A stretch of DNA of 64,000 nt from the NCBI RefSeq assembly GCF_047495875.1, contig NC_092460.1, positions 38,416,054 to 38,480,053 of the forward strand. Reading direction: 5' to 3'. The notes under the pieces were generated by a model. It saw nothing but the letters and a program-made list of their open reading frames with translations, did not search any database and was not told the DNA's origin. Origin of the DNA: Pithys albifrons albifrons (Eukaryota; Chordata; Aves; Passeriformes; Thamnophilidae). Numbering within the stretch: the first letter of the stretch is position 1; the number at the start of each line of letters is the position of its first letter. The position numbers and the translations under genes were made by a program. This document shows positions 25,001-35,400 of the stretch, in pieces.

Positions 25001-27601
25001 TGGGACCAGAGGCAGCGGGTACAAACTGCAACACAGGAGGGTCCATCTGAACATTGGGAACTGTTTGGGGATTTTTACTATGAGGGCAATGGAGCCCTGG
25101 CATGAGGGGCCCAGGGGGATTGTGGAGTCTCCCTTCTTGGAGATATTTAAAAGTCATCTGGACACAGTCCTGGGCAACTAGTCCTCACTGGCCCTGCTTG
25201 AGCAGGGGTGTTTACGCCAGGTGATCTCTGGAGTCTTTACCAACTCAGCCATTTTCTAGAGCTCCAAATTAGATTAGTAGCATTTACAGCAGGACTAACT
25301 AAGCACTGACTTCACTATGAAATCATATCCCTCCCTTTTTTTTAAATGCCATTCCTGCTAACTTCATATATTAGCATTCTCATTTCCTCTGTTGCTCCAG
25401 AATGAGTGAACTTATGTGCAAGATTTTATACCTGAGAATCTGAGTAGTCACAATCACGTGGTTACAGCATTACCTTTGCAGAACAGGATCTTTATTACGC
25501 CCTTTCTTTCCAGGTGGTTGGAGGCAAGGTAAAGAAACCAGGCAAACGAGGTCGTAAACCAGCCAAAATAGACTTGAAAGCAAAACTTGAAAGAAGTCGT
25601 CAGAGTGCAAGAGAGTGCAGAGCCAGAAAGAAGCTGAGGTACCAGTACCTGGAAGAGCTGGTTTCAAGTAGAGAGCGAGCCATCTGTGCTCTCAGAGAAG
25701 AGCTTGAAATGGTAAGAAACTATCATTTAACCTAATCCTTGATATTATGTGGGACCTGTCCTCATGAGCATTTGTTCTCAAAATCACAGTGACTGACAGT
25801 GGCATTTGGCTAGCCAGAAAGTATCAAAACATCAGATGCATCCAGCTGTTTGCCTGGTTTGGTGTGTAGAGTGTGAACTTCATGTCACAAGTTATCTGCT
25901 GGTTTTGAACTGCAAGCAAGCAAAGAAAGTGCCATTGCATTTGAGTCTGTTCTTTGAAATGCTTGTTTTGAAAACCTTTTGACAGATACAGAAAAGAGTA
26001 TATGGTGGAGAGAGATATGTTAATATATCAAGGGGGAACATACATCCACAGTGTGCCATTGCTTCTCTGTTGGGGAAGTTGACTTCTTCATCCTGCTTTC
26101 TGTGTAGGTGGTTGCAAAGCTCTCTTGTTTTCCAGCACATGTGAGATGGATGTCAAAGAGAATGTTTCATCTGGAAATCAGACACAGCTCCTCCATGCTA
26201 TTGAGATGCTACTGAGGTTTCACTGGAGCTGAGGATATTGCCTTTACCTGGCTCTAGGTTTGTTTGAATAGACAGGGCTAAGCAGCACACATGAATAGGT
26301 TTAGGATCAGGTGAAAAGTCAGCCAGTTGTCCACAGGTTTTTTGATGTGTTTCAGGATTTGGCAGTGAAGAATTTAAGATGAGGGAACCAGGAATAAGGC
26401 ACATTTGCTGCAACTGTGCCTTGTGCAATCAGAAAGGACCTCTTAATAGTCAATCAGCCTCAAGTCCTGTGAAATATTTGTTTTTAATAGGCCATGAACT
26501 GGAACGGTATTTCTCACATGTCAGCAGGAAGAAATTGCACAAAGTGTTCCATGTTGTTTAATAATTACAGTATTCTGTCTAGTATGGCCACTGAGTAGCA
26601 GTTTATTGGCTGAAACAGGGTTTGCTGAGGCCAGGTATGCAACCTTGGACATGTGCTTAGCTCGTTAGTGCTCTGGAGTTTCATAAGAGGCGTCAGCTCA
26701 GTAAATTCAGACCTTAAATGAATATGCCGGAAGGTAAAGATTACAGCTCTGTTTTGTCTGCTAATGTGATCCTGGCAGTTTGCTAATGCCTGATGTGTTT
26801 GCATATTTCAGTACAAGCAGTGGTGCATGGCCATGGACCAAGGGAAAATCCCCTCTGAAATAAAAGCCCTGCTAACTGGAGAGGAGCAAGGCAAAGGACA
26901 GCAGAACTCAACCAAACTTGCCAAGGCTGTGAAGATAGAAGCAAACAGCAGCAGTCCCTGTAAGTATCCAGCCTATGATTAATTCCTTCTTTTTTTTTTC
27001 CACATCTTTTGTGGTGTAGGAGGATGGCAGTGGTGTAGGAAGAAACATAAGGATGTGCTTTTGGGCACAAATAGTTGGTTGAAGTAAAGAGCTTAGTGGG
27101 TGGCACAAAGACTCTGTGTAATGTTTACATGGACAACATAGATACTACACTAGATAGGAAGCTGGGCAGTTAATTTAAAAGAAGACACAATCTTTGTATT
27201 TCACCAAGACCTGTGAAGACCTGAGACCTTAATCTTTTACGGCATTTTCTGTCTTTTTAATGCAAGGTAAATGGAACATGTAAAACATAATTTAATTTTA
27301 AAAACTTCATCAAGAAAACATTATTCTAGCTGTAAGCACTCAGAAATGAGAAACACTGGGCTTGGGATTTCCTACAGAGTTTTCTTTCTGACTCATTTGT
27401 GGTTGTCCAGGGAGTGAAATAAGGTTCTTCTGGGAATTGGAAAGAAAAGATCATGTGATATAAAGTCATATTTCTGATGTGTATATGCAAAGGGAGAGAG
27501 TTAAGATGTAGCATGGGCAATTCTGTATCTTTCTACTTTTAATTTTGTAATATTTCATGCTACAGACTAAATTACACTCTACTGATTTTTTTTTAATAGG
27601 A
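16011..27601 (+). CDS. CREBL2: CREBL2, cAMP-responsive element-binding protein-like 2 (four-exon bZIP gene)
   Basis: The coding segments join as 16011-16025, 25514-25711, 26812-26959 and 27600-27601, giving 120 codons plus a stop. This equals the length of human CREBL2, and the first ~97 residues look nearly identical to it from memory. Visible features: start MDDSK; a Lys/Arg-rich stretch at residues 8-30; a bZIP basic region at about 30-46 with core SARECRARKK; a short leucine-zipper segment at about 47-75; and a polar tail (112-120) that differs from human. The family is a small nuclear bZIP-like protein reported to associate with CREB and affect metabolic and adipogenic transcription; that is family knowledge, not visible here. 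All introns have GT-AG ends. The stop is split (T at 26959, GA at 27600-27601). Intron 1 is about 9.5 kb and carries LINE insertions. Exons 1-3 are near certain; exon 4 rests on one acceptor and frame logic. Confidence 0.95.
20275..20374 (-). mobile_element. CR1 3'-end fragment in CREBL2 intron 1
   Basis: The plus strand reads CAGAATCACAGAAT, then the reversed CR1 3' segment with AGTCCAACTCCTGGCCCTG, ending near 20374. About 100 bp, just outside the 3' end of the RTE-like LINE. Confidence 0.85.
20845..22375 (-). mobile_element. Non-CR1 LINE fragment, RTE-like (5'-truncated, decayed)
   Basis: Read on the minus strand, this is the reverse-transcriptase C-terminal half and tail of a LINE. The clearest block is 21729-22349: QCGFRANRSTTD, the motif-A segment FIDLSKAFDT, the GVKQSCVLAP segment and the catalytic ELLFADDAALVAHT. 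Decayed sequence then continues towards lower coordinates through YLGS and a GAPKKRY segment. It ends in a C-terminal Cys/His motif (CAFCDRTCLSRIGLFSHQ, about 20.9 kb) and an ATG-triplet run at 20847-20858. Frameshifts and stops break it. The FADD context, C-terminal finger and short 3' microsatellite differ from CR1. I favour the RTE group (AviRTE-like) but cannot assign the clade firmly. Confidence 0.8.
24772..25255 (+). mobile_element. CR1 LINE 3' fragment in CREBL2 intron 1
   Basis: Reads from the CR1 CAGTACAAGAGAGA block through GAAGGGACTGGAGCATCTCT and the CATGAGGGGCCCAGGGGG segment to a degraded 3' end near 25255. Multiple indels put it out of frame. It ends about 260 bp before CREBL2 exon 2, in sense orientation. 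Confidence 0.9.
25514..25711 (+). CDS. CREBL2: CREBL2 coding exon 2 (basic region and start of zipper)
   Basis: Acceptor CTTTCTTTCCAG ends at 25513 and donor GTAAGA starts at 25712. The 198 nt are 66 codons in phase 0 at both ends, running from VVGGK to REELEM. The exon carries the basic, Lys/Arg-rich part of the bZIP. The position that is an invariant Asn in classical bZIP basic regions (NxxAAxxCR) reads Ser here (residue 33). From memory, human CREBL2 also has Ser there. Confidence 0.97.
25712..26811 (+). other. CREBL2: CREBL2 intron 2
   Basis: GT...AG, 1,100 nt, phase 0. No repeat or RNA gene recognised. Confidence 0.9.
26812..26959 (+). CDS. CREBL2: CREBL2 coding exon 3 (C-terminal part)
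   Basis: Acceptor GCATATTTCAG ends at 26811 and donor GTAAGTATCC, near consensus, starts at 26960. The 148 nt give 49 codons (YKQWCMAMDQ to EANSSSP) plus the T of the stop codon. If the intron were retained, the frame would read on for seven more codons (CKYPAYD) before TAA, so the protein end depends on splicing. Confidence 0.95.
26960..27599 (+). other. CREBL2: CREBL2 intron 3
   Basis: GT...AG, 640 nt. It interrupts the stop codon after its first base. The 3' end has a run of nine T. Confidence 0.75.
27600..27601 (+). CDS. CREBL2: CREBL2 exon 4: last two bases of the split stop codon
   Basis: An acceptor with a long T tract (ATTTTTTTTTAATAG, ending 27599) is followed by GA. With the T at 26959 this makes TGA. 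The result is exactly 120 codons, the family length, which supports this acceptor over others. The rest of exon 4 is 3'UTR. No transcript evidence is available. Confidence 0.75.
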
Positions 27602-29445
27602 ATTCCTAGCTTTATGTTTGAAAGAGTCAACATGAAAACCACATTTTAAACCGTAATGATCTTCCTGTGGTGCATCATTCGCAGCAGGCCAATACAGAAC
27701 CTTCCGCATTGCAGCAGAGATAGCTTGGTAACTCACAGAAGAATGCTGTTCTGAGAAGTGGATGCATCCCCAGATGAAGGGGGAAGGATCCTGGTCTACT
27801 GTCTTCTCTTTGCTCCTCCCCACATAAAACTCTTCGATGGTGTTCCTATGGCTGTGTGGAGTGGGGTTTTTGGGCTAAGAGGTGTTTGTGTAAGTGGAGT
27901 GTTGTTCTTTCTTACTCTACACCACCATCCCCAAATACAGCTATAGCAGCTTTTGGGAATTCCCAGTACAAGATGAGGGCTGCTTTTATATCAGAACCTG
28001 GAATTAGGCTGGTTTTGGTTTTGGTAGTTATGTGGTTGTTAACCATTGTGGGAGTCTGGAGGTTCTGTAAAGTAAAAGCAAGAGAGGGATCCTGTAACCA
28101 CTTCGCTAAAGCCAGAGTACTGTAGGTTGAGGAGAAGGAACTGGATCAAAAGCTTCCAGTAAGAAGGTTTATAGTAATGTAACTTGTAATCTAAATGAAG
28201 ATGTTGCTCCCAGCATCTTTCTGTAATGCAGCATGTCTTGTATCTGATTTGGATTCTTAAAGAGAGGTGCTAGATATATTTCCTGCTTCTGCCCATGCTT
28301 CTTTCACTGAATATATTTTCCACCTGCCATGCTCCTGGTAAGATAGTCAAAGCATGTCCCTGCATCTTGCTTCCAGCCATTCTCTCTCAGCCATTGGATC
28401 CTGCTGTCTTTCTGTAGCTACCTATATTTTGGGCCCTAGTACTTTTCTGGAAAGCAACTTAAAACTAATTCTGCTGTGCTGTCCTTGTTTCCCAGACAAA
28501 TATAATGCTAAGAACTGGTAGCAAGGAAACCAAGTTGCATCAGTTTTATGGTAAAAATGGTAATGGCAAAAGTCTTGTGGGCTGATTTACCCATCCTGAT
28601 TATTGACAGAAAACCTGCCACTTTCCTCAAACTGCTCTTTCGCCTGAATATGGTTTTTGTTTTCATATGATGCAGGGTGGATCTTGGAGCTCTCTGGATT
28701 TTCAGTGGGAGTTTGGTTTGCTTATTCTGTTTTATTTATGGCAATGTCTTTCTCTGTATTTTATGAAATGCACAGAACACTTTTTTATCTTACATTTTCT
28801 TCATTGTTTCACAGAATAAATACGAGGAATGACTGCTGGAGTGAGTTGCCTTCTTTTTATTGAACTAATTGGGTCTGTTTAGCATTATCTCAATTCAAAA
28901 TGAGTTGAAAGCACCGAAAATAATGAAGTGGTGTCTTTCAGTGTACGGCACAATTGTTTTCAGAATTCCATTCTAAGCACTTGTATATTGAACCTTAAAA
29001 CATGGATTTAAGTTTATTCTTTAGACCCTCCAACATGTACTTAATTAGCAATTGCTATAAATATTGCATAGATATGGGAAACTATTAGGAAAGGTTAAGT
29101 AATTCTGAAATATAGATGGAGAGGGATATGAAGGTTGTGTTGTCCATGTCCCACCCTGCCCTGCCCTCGTCATCCACCCCATTTATTTGAAATTCCAAAC
29201 TGCAGTTTGTCCTGAAAGATACTAGAAAAGCAAACCCCATAAGTTTGGGGATTTTTGTCTATATTGAATGCTTGAACCCTAGGCCAGATGTTTGGAACTA
29301 TACTCTGTGAACCTTGTACTTGGATTCTGCAACATCATACCAAAAGCATAATGAATTATTTTAGGTTAGAATTATTCTTACGCAGTCTACTTTCAGGTGT
29401 AAACAATGTATTGTAATTAAACATAAATTTTGAATGTTATGTGTG
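27602..29445 (+). other. CREBL2: Probable CREBL2 3'UTR with two candidate poly(A) signals
   Basis: This is non-coding sequence after the split stop. An AATAAA at 28815-28820 is followed by a T-rich stretch. An ATTAAA at 29416-29421 is followed within about 15 nt by a GT-rich element (29435-29455), a better cleavage context. I take about 29.44 kb as the most distal likely end. Short open frames here (e.g. 27758-28125) resemble nothing I know. Confidence 0.5.
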
Positions 29446-31484
29446 TATGTAAGTGTCTTTCTGAATCAGAGATGTAGAAAACATGCAGAGGAGTTACAGT
29501 ACGTGACCAGAACAGCTCTGTTCAGCACTAGGTAAATGTGACAAGTGCAGCTCTGATCTTCCCTGTTTGGTTTCTTCCCTCTTTCTTTGTTTTACTTACT
29601 GTGACACCAAACAAGAAACCTCTCAGCATAAAGTTTTCTTTTCTGAAGGAAATGGAGAATTGGAATGTCTCACTGCGAAGGGCAACAATTTTTTTCTGTT
29701 CCCCATCATGTTCTGCTTCTTGGCTTAATCAGCAGTTGACAATATAGGATTGTGTTTGGCAAGCCTGGGTCCAGCTCTGTGGCACAGATAGTGGCATCCA
29801 TGTTCTAACAGGTTTTTTGTACTTTATGCAGATGGACAGGAGGCATGTTACAGCCTACATCATCTTAAAACAATTTTCTTGTTTGTCTTGCAAGCAAAAA
29901 TACGTGACACATAGTTAAAGGCTCTAACTGCAGTTTTTCAATCTGCTCTAGATGCTGTAGTTTATTACAAAATGTCAGATTCCCAGAAGCAATCATTAAA
30001 GTTCCATGGCTTCCATCATGTGACAGATCATGCAGTGTTATAAACTTTTTGGCCCTAACTGGATCTCTGGGAGTCCTTCATTTTAGAACTTGAAGTTTAG
30101 CAATTCCCCTTGAAAACTACCAAATGTTCATGGTTCATGTTTGTTTGCTACTTATTCTTACAGTCTTCACCCACATTGAGGTGGCTCCTAGAAGTGACAC
30201 AACCAGGTTCTCTTATTAGGAGTCTCATCTAGTACCCTAAACAATGGAGAATGGTGGAATCTTATCCTCTCCATGTGTAAGATGGGTACAGCCTTTCATA
30301 CCTTTCTTCTGCAGTGAGTGAGCACAGCTGGGTCTTTCTCACAAGTACTGAAGGAAGGAAATGAGCCTGGAAGAAAGAAAATGAGCCTTGAAATGCTTCA
30401 TTTTCCTACTTGCCATGGAAATCTAATGCTCAGCTAGAACTGTTTTCCCAGATAAAGGTGGGTATCTCTTGGAAACTATCCACAGTCTTCAGGAAAGGCT
30501 GTCTGCACTATTTGGTGTTACAGTTAAGTGTAGTGAGGCTGAACACAGCTGATGATGGAGTAAGCACTGTACAGTTACACTAATCCTTTTGGGAAGTGTA
30601 ATCCAAGGATATACCAGATAGTGGCAGCTTCATAAAAAACCCTGATGTAGTAAGTCTTGTCTTTTTATATGCTGTATGTATGCTTTGTGCATAGAAGCCT
30701 GAACAGTGAAGTGGATACATTTAATTGACTTGTCACTTAACTGAGAACATTTTATAATTCTGTGTAAAGAAAAAATCAAAGTGTACTTTCATAATCTGTT
30801 AAGTGTTTGTCAAAAAATCAGTATTCTTTTAAGTGATTTTCAAAGACTCTTTTAACTTTATCAGAGGTTTGTTTTTCTTAATGTATTACACAAATTTCAA
30901 AAAGCTTTTCTGTTTCTTGTCGGCTGAAACTTAGCTAACTTTGTGAGAGTGCCTGTGACGGACTGGTTTTGCTTTTTTTTTTTCCTTTTTGCATTTTAGA
31001 GTGAAGATTAATCAACATCAATAATGAATCTAGTTTTTCCTAGATTCCCATGAAGAGTTAGAGCAGATTTGAGATCATAGTTCCATTTGCTACTCTCCAA
31101 GAAACTATAATCTCTGTAATTACCCATAAAATTACTGTCAATATAAGAAGGAAATGTTGGAGACTAGTCTCAAAATCCAGAAAAAAATAGAGGAAAAGCT
31201 GAAATAGGAACTGTAGTCCTCTTCATGCTTAAGCGTTGCAGCGTGAGTGACAGAGGATTGGCTGATATAGAAATCCCTGTTGCAGATAGGCAAGGAAAAA
31301 TACTGTGAGATACTGCTGCAAGTGCCATTGAGCATTCATTTCTCTGTTATTAACTGAATTTCTTATATGACTTGCGTGAATTTGTGTGAGAAAACATAAG
31401 CTTCTAATGAACAGTAAAGTCTGAGGTATCACATAGAGGATAGTGTATCAGTGGACTAGATTGTTGTCCAAAGATATTGCAGAT
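29446..31484. other. Region after the CREBL2 3' end, no gene seen
   Basis: AT-rich. It could be further 3'UTR if the distal poly(A) call is wrong; nothing else recognised. Confidence 0.5.
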
Positions 31485-31534
31485 CCCTCATCCCTGGATG
31501 TGTTCAAGACTAGGTTGGATGGGGCCCTGAGCAG
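31485..31534 (+). mobile_element. Short CR1 remnant
   Basis: About 50 bp match the CR1 segment CCCTGGATGTGTTCAAGAC followed by AGGTTGGATGGGGCCCTGAG. It ends about 120 bp before the solo LTR. Confidence 0.75.
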
Positions 31535-31653
31535 TCTTTCAGTTGTAACTAGAAAATGCTGTAATTGTTCAGCTAATGATATTCAGCAGCACTTCATTAA
31601 AAAAAAAAAAAAGAACCTAAACAGCTGATTTTCACTTTGGTTTTTTCCTCCAC

Positions 31654-32402
31654 TGTCCTAGTTCGGCAGGTGGTACCAGTTTATCACTGTGTGGATGTGA
31701 CCAAAACTGTGTGTTCTACACCCTCTATGTAATTTCTCATGAACTGTTAACAATGGACCATTTGCAGCAGCTGCCCAGGGCACACCTGACCCCTCAGACT
31801 GTAAGCTGGGGGTTAAAGACAACTGTGAGATAAGAGCTGTGATAACTCCCTTCCAGGAAGTTGTTAGCACCTTCACACCCAGCCTGAGGGGCATGTCTGC
31901 TAATGGGCTGTCAACGATTCCGAAAATATCCCATGACTCACAGAGTGAGATCACCCATTGTGGAACTCCCCGCCCTGGGGGAGGTACTGGGTGGTCCCAC
32001 CTGGACCTGAGGGGATATAATCTTGGGGGTTTTGGGACTTGGGATGACCACTCATTGGATCCAGAGGAGGACCAGACCCTCGACAGGAGGAGACCACCAC
32101 TCTCGACCAGACTGTGACCACTACTCTTCATCAGACTGCAACCATCATCTGCACTAACAGGTTCTTCACTTCTTTTTACTTTGGTCTCAGGGGAACCACG
32201 AGGGTCTCAGCACAGGGGCCAACAAACTCCATTGTGTTTGTGCCCCAGGGTGCTACGTTATATGTCTTGGTTTTGTGGGTTAAAACCAATTTCTTTTTGT
32301 GCCATTGCATTTATTGTAATATTGTTATTAAATTGTAACTGACTTATAATCTCTTTTGTGTTGGGTTCATTTCTTCTGCCAGTTTACCTTTAAACCAGCA
32401 CA
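31654..32402 (+). mobile_element. Solo LTR of an endogenous retrovirus
   Basis: Begins TGTCCTAGTTC and ends AAACCAGCACA, near-inverted ends with the TG...CA signature of an LTR. Inside are a TATA-like TATAAT (32016-32021), a poly(A) signal ATTAAA (32327-32332) and a T/GT-rich stretch just after it. The flanks TCCAC (31649-31653) and TTCAC (32403-32407) look like a 5-bp target duplication with one change. A 5-bp duplication would fit class II or III avian ERVs. No internal gag/pol/env sequence is adjacent, so it is probably a recombined solo LTR. It lies between CREBL2 and GPR19, sense to CREBL2. Confidence 0.8.
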
Positions 32403-35400
32403 TTCACAAAAAGCACTTGGGAGGCAGAAGTTTTGCTTCCATAACTACTACAAGATTAACCCCATTTTTTTGTATGTCTGCCTGTAACTCACAACTGGTT
32501 TAATCAACACTACTAACACTGATTGCTGCTTCAAGCAATTCTTGTGTATGATCTCTGTATGTTTGGGTGGGTATTAGTGACTAGTGTAACTCTGCTACAG
32601 CTGATAGGTGTTCTCGTGATGAAATAAATTTGCGAGCGAAAGACTACAAATGGATTATAAAATGTGTTTTCATTAGACAGGGCATTCAGCATGAATACAG
32701 ATATCTTGCCATGAAGGACGACTTGTTCCCATACCTTCTTTCTCATGGCAATGTTGAAAATACATTATTATCAAGTTTTACAGCGCTGGTGACAGCAATG
32801 CTTCGTGTTACTGTGGCAGACGATATTGGCAGTGGCTTTCACCATCTTCCTGTGTGGCATGCTGTGAATGCCTGCTGATGTAAGAACAATTCTTTCCTAC
32901 TCCATATCAAACACAAATCTGGCCATGTTGCTATGTCAGTGTTTTCTGTTTTGCATTTCTGGGCTTTTTCTTTCGCTGTTGAAATCCATTATTGCAGTAT
33001 ACATTCCATTTTTCCTACAGAAAGTGTATTCTCTGAATCTCCTTTCTTCCCCAAGTAGCCTGGCAGCTATTTTCAAAAGCTATCAAGGGCTCCTTTTCCA
33101 GAGAACTATATGAAAACAAGAGTTACTCTGATGTTTCTGCCTCTGCACACACTGTACCACACCCACCAACTCACACTGAGTACCCCTTGTCCATTTCAAG
33201 CTCTCAATAACATCAGTGTAAATACCCCTTCTGCACTGCAAGCTTTTATTGATATCATCAACCTCTGTAGCTCAGGACCCTCTTCTTGTTTCTCAGCCAA
33301 GGGCAAGAAGTGCTGGTATCAGCTCACCCCAGCATGCTTTTTCATGCTCAGGCATTCTTCTGATAATCTGTATGATCAGGAGGAAGGTGGCAGCATTAGC
33401 AGGCAGCAATGATGTCATTCAGTTGTAGATGCTGGGCATGTATTGAAACAGTTCTGCTACTCCAAAAGTTGTAAGTCTCCTTTCACTTGGAACATTGGGA
33501 TTTAGATGACTCTGTTACTTGTATTTCTGTAAAATTCTAGATTGCCCGGCCTTCTTAGCAGTGACGGTGTTTTCAAACAGAAGGAAAAGTTTAGCTTAGG
33601 TTTACATAACTGAAGCACTCTACGGAGTTAGGGGTGGAGACTACTTTTAAAAATTTTGGCCCAAAGTGCTTTTACCTCACTAACATCACCCCGAAAAAGT
33701 TTCATCAAAGTAAATACAATAACTGTTAGTTTCCATTTAAATCTGGGGTCCTGTCTGGGATCTTGGATAGTGAAAGGTGGAGGAGGTATTGCCTGGCTTG
33801 CTGATCAGCTGATTATTCTTGTGACAAGTATTTGTGTAAACCTCCCAAGGTGATGGCTCCGTCAGGGATGTATCAATAAGAACAGAGTGTTACTGCTATC
33901 ACTTCAGCAACAAATGGAACTGAAGTGTAGGTGCTTGAGAAACAGCCAATTAACTACTTCAGCTTTTTGGACTTACATAATCTTTTTTTTTTCAATAGCC
34001 ACTTCATATTTTCCCCATTTCAATCCAATCCCACTAAACGAGTGGCATTGTTAATGGAGCTGATACTGTCTACACATGCTGGCAGATAAAAAAGGCTTTC
34101 TGACAGCTGGAGAACAATTATAAAGGTTATCTGTTTTAATCCCTCTGCCATAGACTACTTATGGATTGAACACAGTTGCAGTCCTGTGGATGTATTAAAA
34201 AAATATAGGCATAATGATGAATGGCCTCTTGTGATTGCTTGCATTCACCTTGCCTTTTTTTATGAATTATGTTCTTTGTATGAAATAAAGCATAGAAACA
34301 AAACAAATGTGCCTGTTACTAACACAACTTTGCCTTGGTCTGTGAAAAATACTACCACCTGCTGTAACTTTATCACCTGTTAACATGGATTAAAATTATT
34401 TTCTTTATTACTGTAAAACTTTTCTGCTGTCTTTATTCATGTATACCTGTTTTCAGACATCAGTGAGAATTTTATAAAGTAGCAATTTCAAGTTAATTAG
34501 AAATGATGGAGAGAAGTGCAGGGATTGTCAGGGATGCTTCTAAGTGCTAATTTCTTCCATATATGCCATTCTTCTATCATGCTTGATTTGAAGATCTACA
34601 TGCAGGTGGTAAGAGTAGAATGGCAGATCAGTACTGATGCACTCCAGTTTCATTCCTGTTGTTGGGAGCTGACCAGTAAGCCTTCCAAGGAGCATTGAGA
34701 GCTTTCGAGAACATAATTTTACTATAGCAAGGGACAGGGAAGACTTAGTGGTATTTTTTTCTTGCAGTGGTCAGGTTACAAGAAAGGATCAAGTGTAGGG
34801 GCCAGTGCTTGGCAGCAATTGTTTGTCCTGTGAGTAGGTGACATTTGGAACCTTGGACCCCTGCAAACTCCTCTTCTGTCTTCCAAAGAAAAATGGAACT
34901 TGAGTTACTTTTCATTAAACTAGGATTCCAAGCTCTCCTCCTACCTGTATACCAGCTTTTCTTTTGTATTCAAGATTTCCTTGGATGGAATTGTCATTTT
35001 AGCTGCCTCCTTTGAAGGTTAAAATGCTGCTACATTCATCAGAGAGTATTTCTGGTATTGCTGGGGCCACTGAAGGGCTGTTTTCATAAGGTGATTTTCC
35101 TTTGGGTTTGATTAGACCATGCCTATTTTGAGTCAGGTTTTTTTCTCATCTGAAAGGCAGAAGCTTCTTAAATTGCTTCAACTTGATCACTTGTAACAAA
35201 TGGAACATTTAAGTCATACAGAAGTACATAGCTACCATCATTAGTGTTTTTTTTATTTTTGTGCCAACATTTGGATGAAGAATGGATATATAGTACACTT
35301 TTTTCTTTTGTCTTAACTTCAATATTGCTAATATATTTGGTTTGTTCTGTTTTCTTACACTGAAATTAGAGAAATGTTTGCATGGTAAAGTCTCCTGGGA

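Larger units (their letters stand above)
16026..25513 (+). other. CREBL2: CREBL2 intron 1
   Basis: GT...AG, 9,488 nt. Holds the antisense RTE-like LINE (20.85-22.38 kb), a reversed CR1 end (20.3 kb) and a sense CR1 (24.8-25.3 kb). The remaining sequence is AT-rich with no gene seen. Confidence 0.9.

Noticed and set aside
31658..32131. 157-codon minus-strand frame
   Set aside because: Lies entirely within the solo LTR and is antisense to it.
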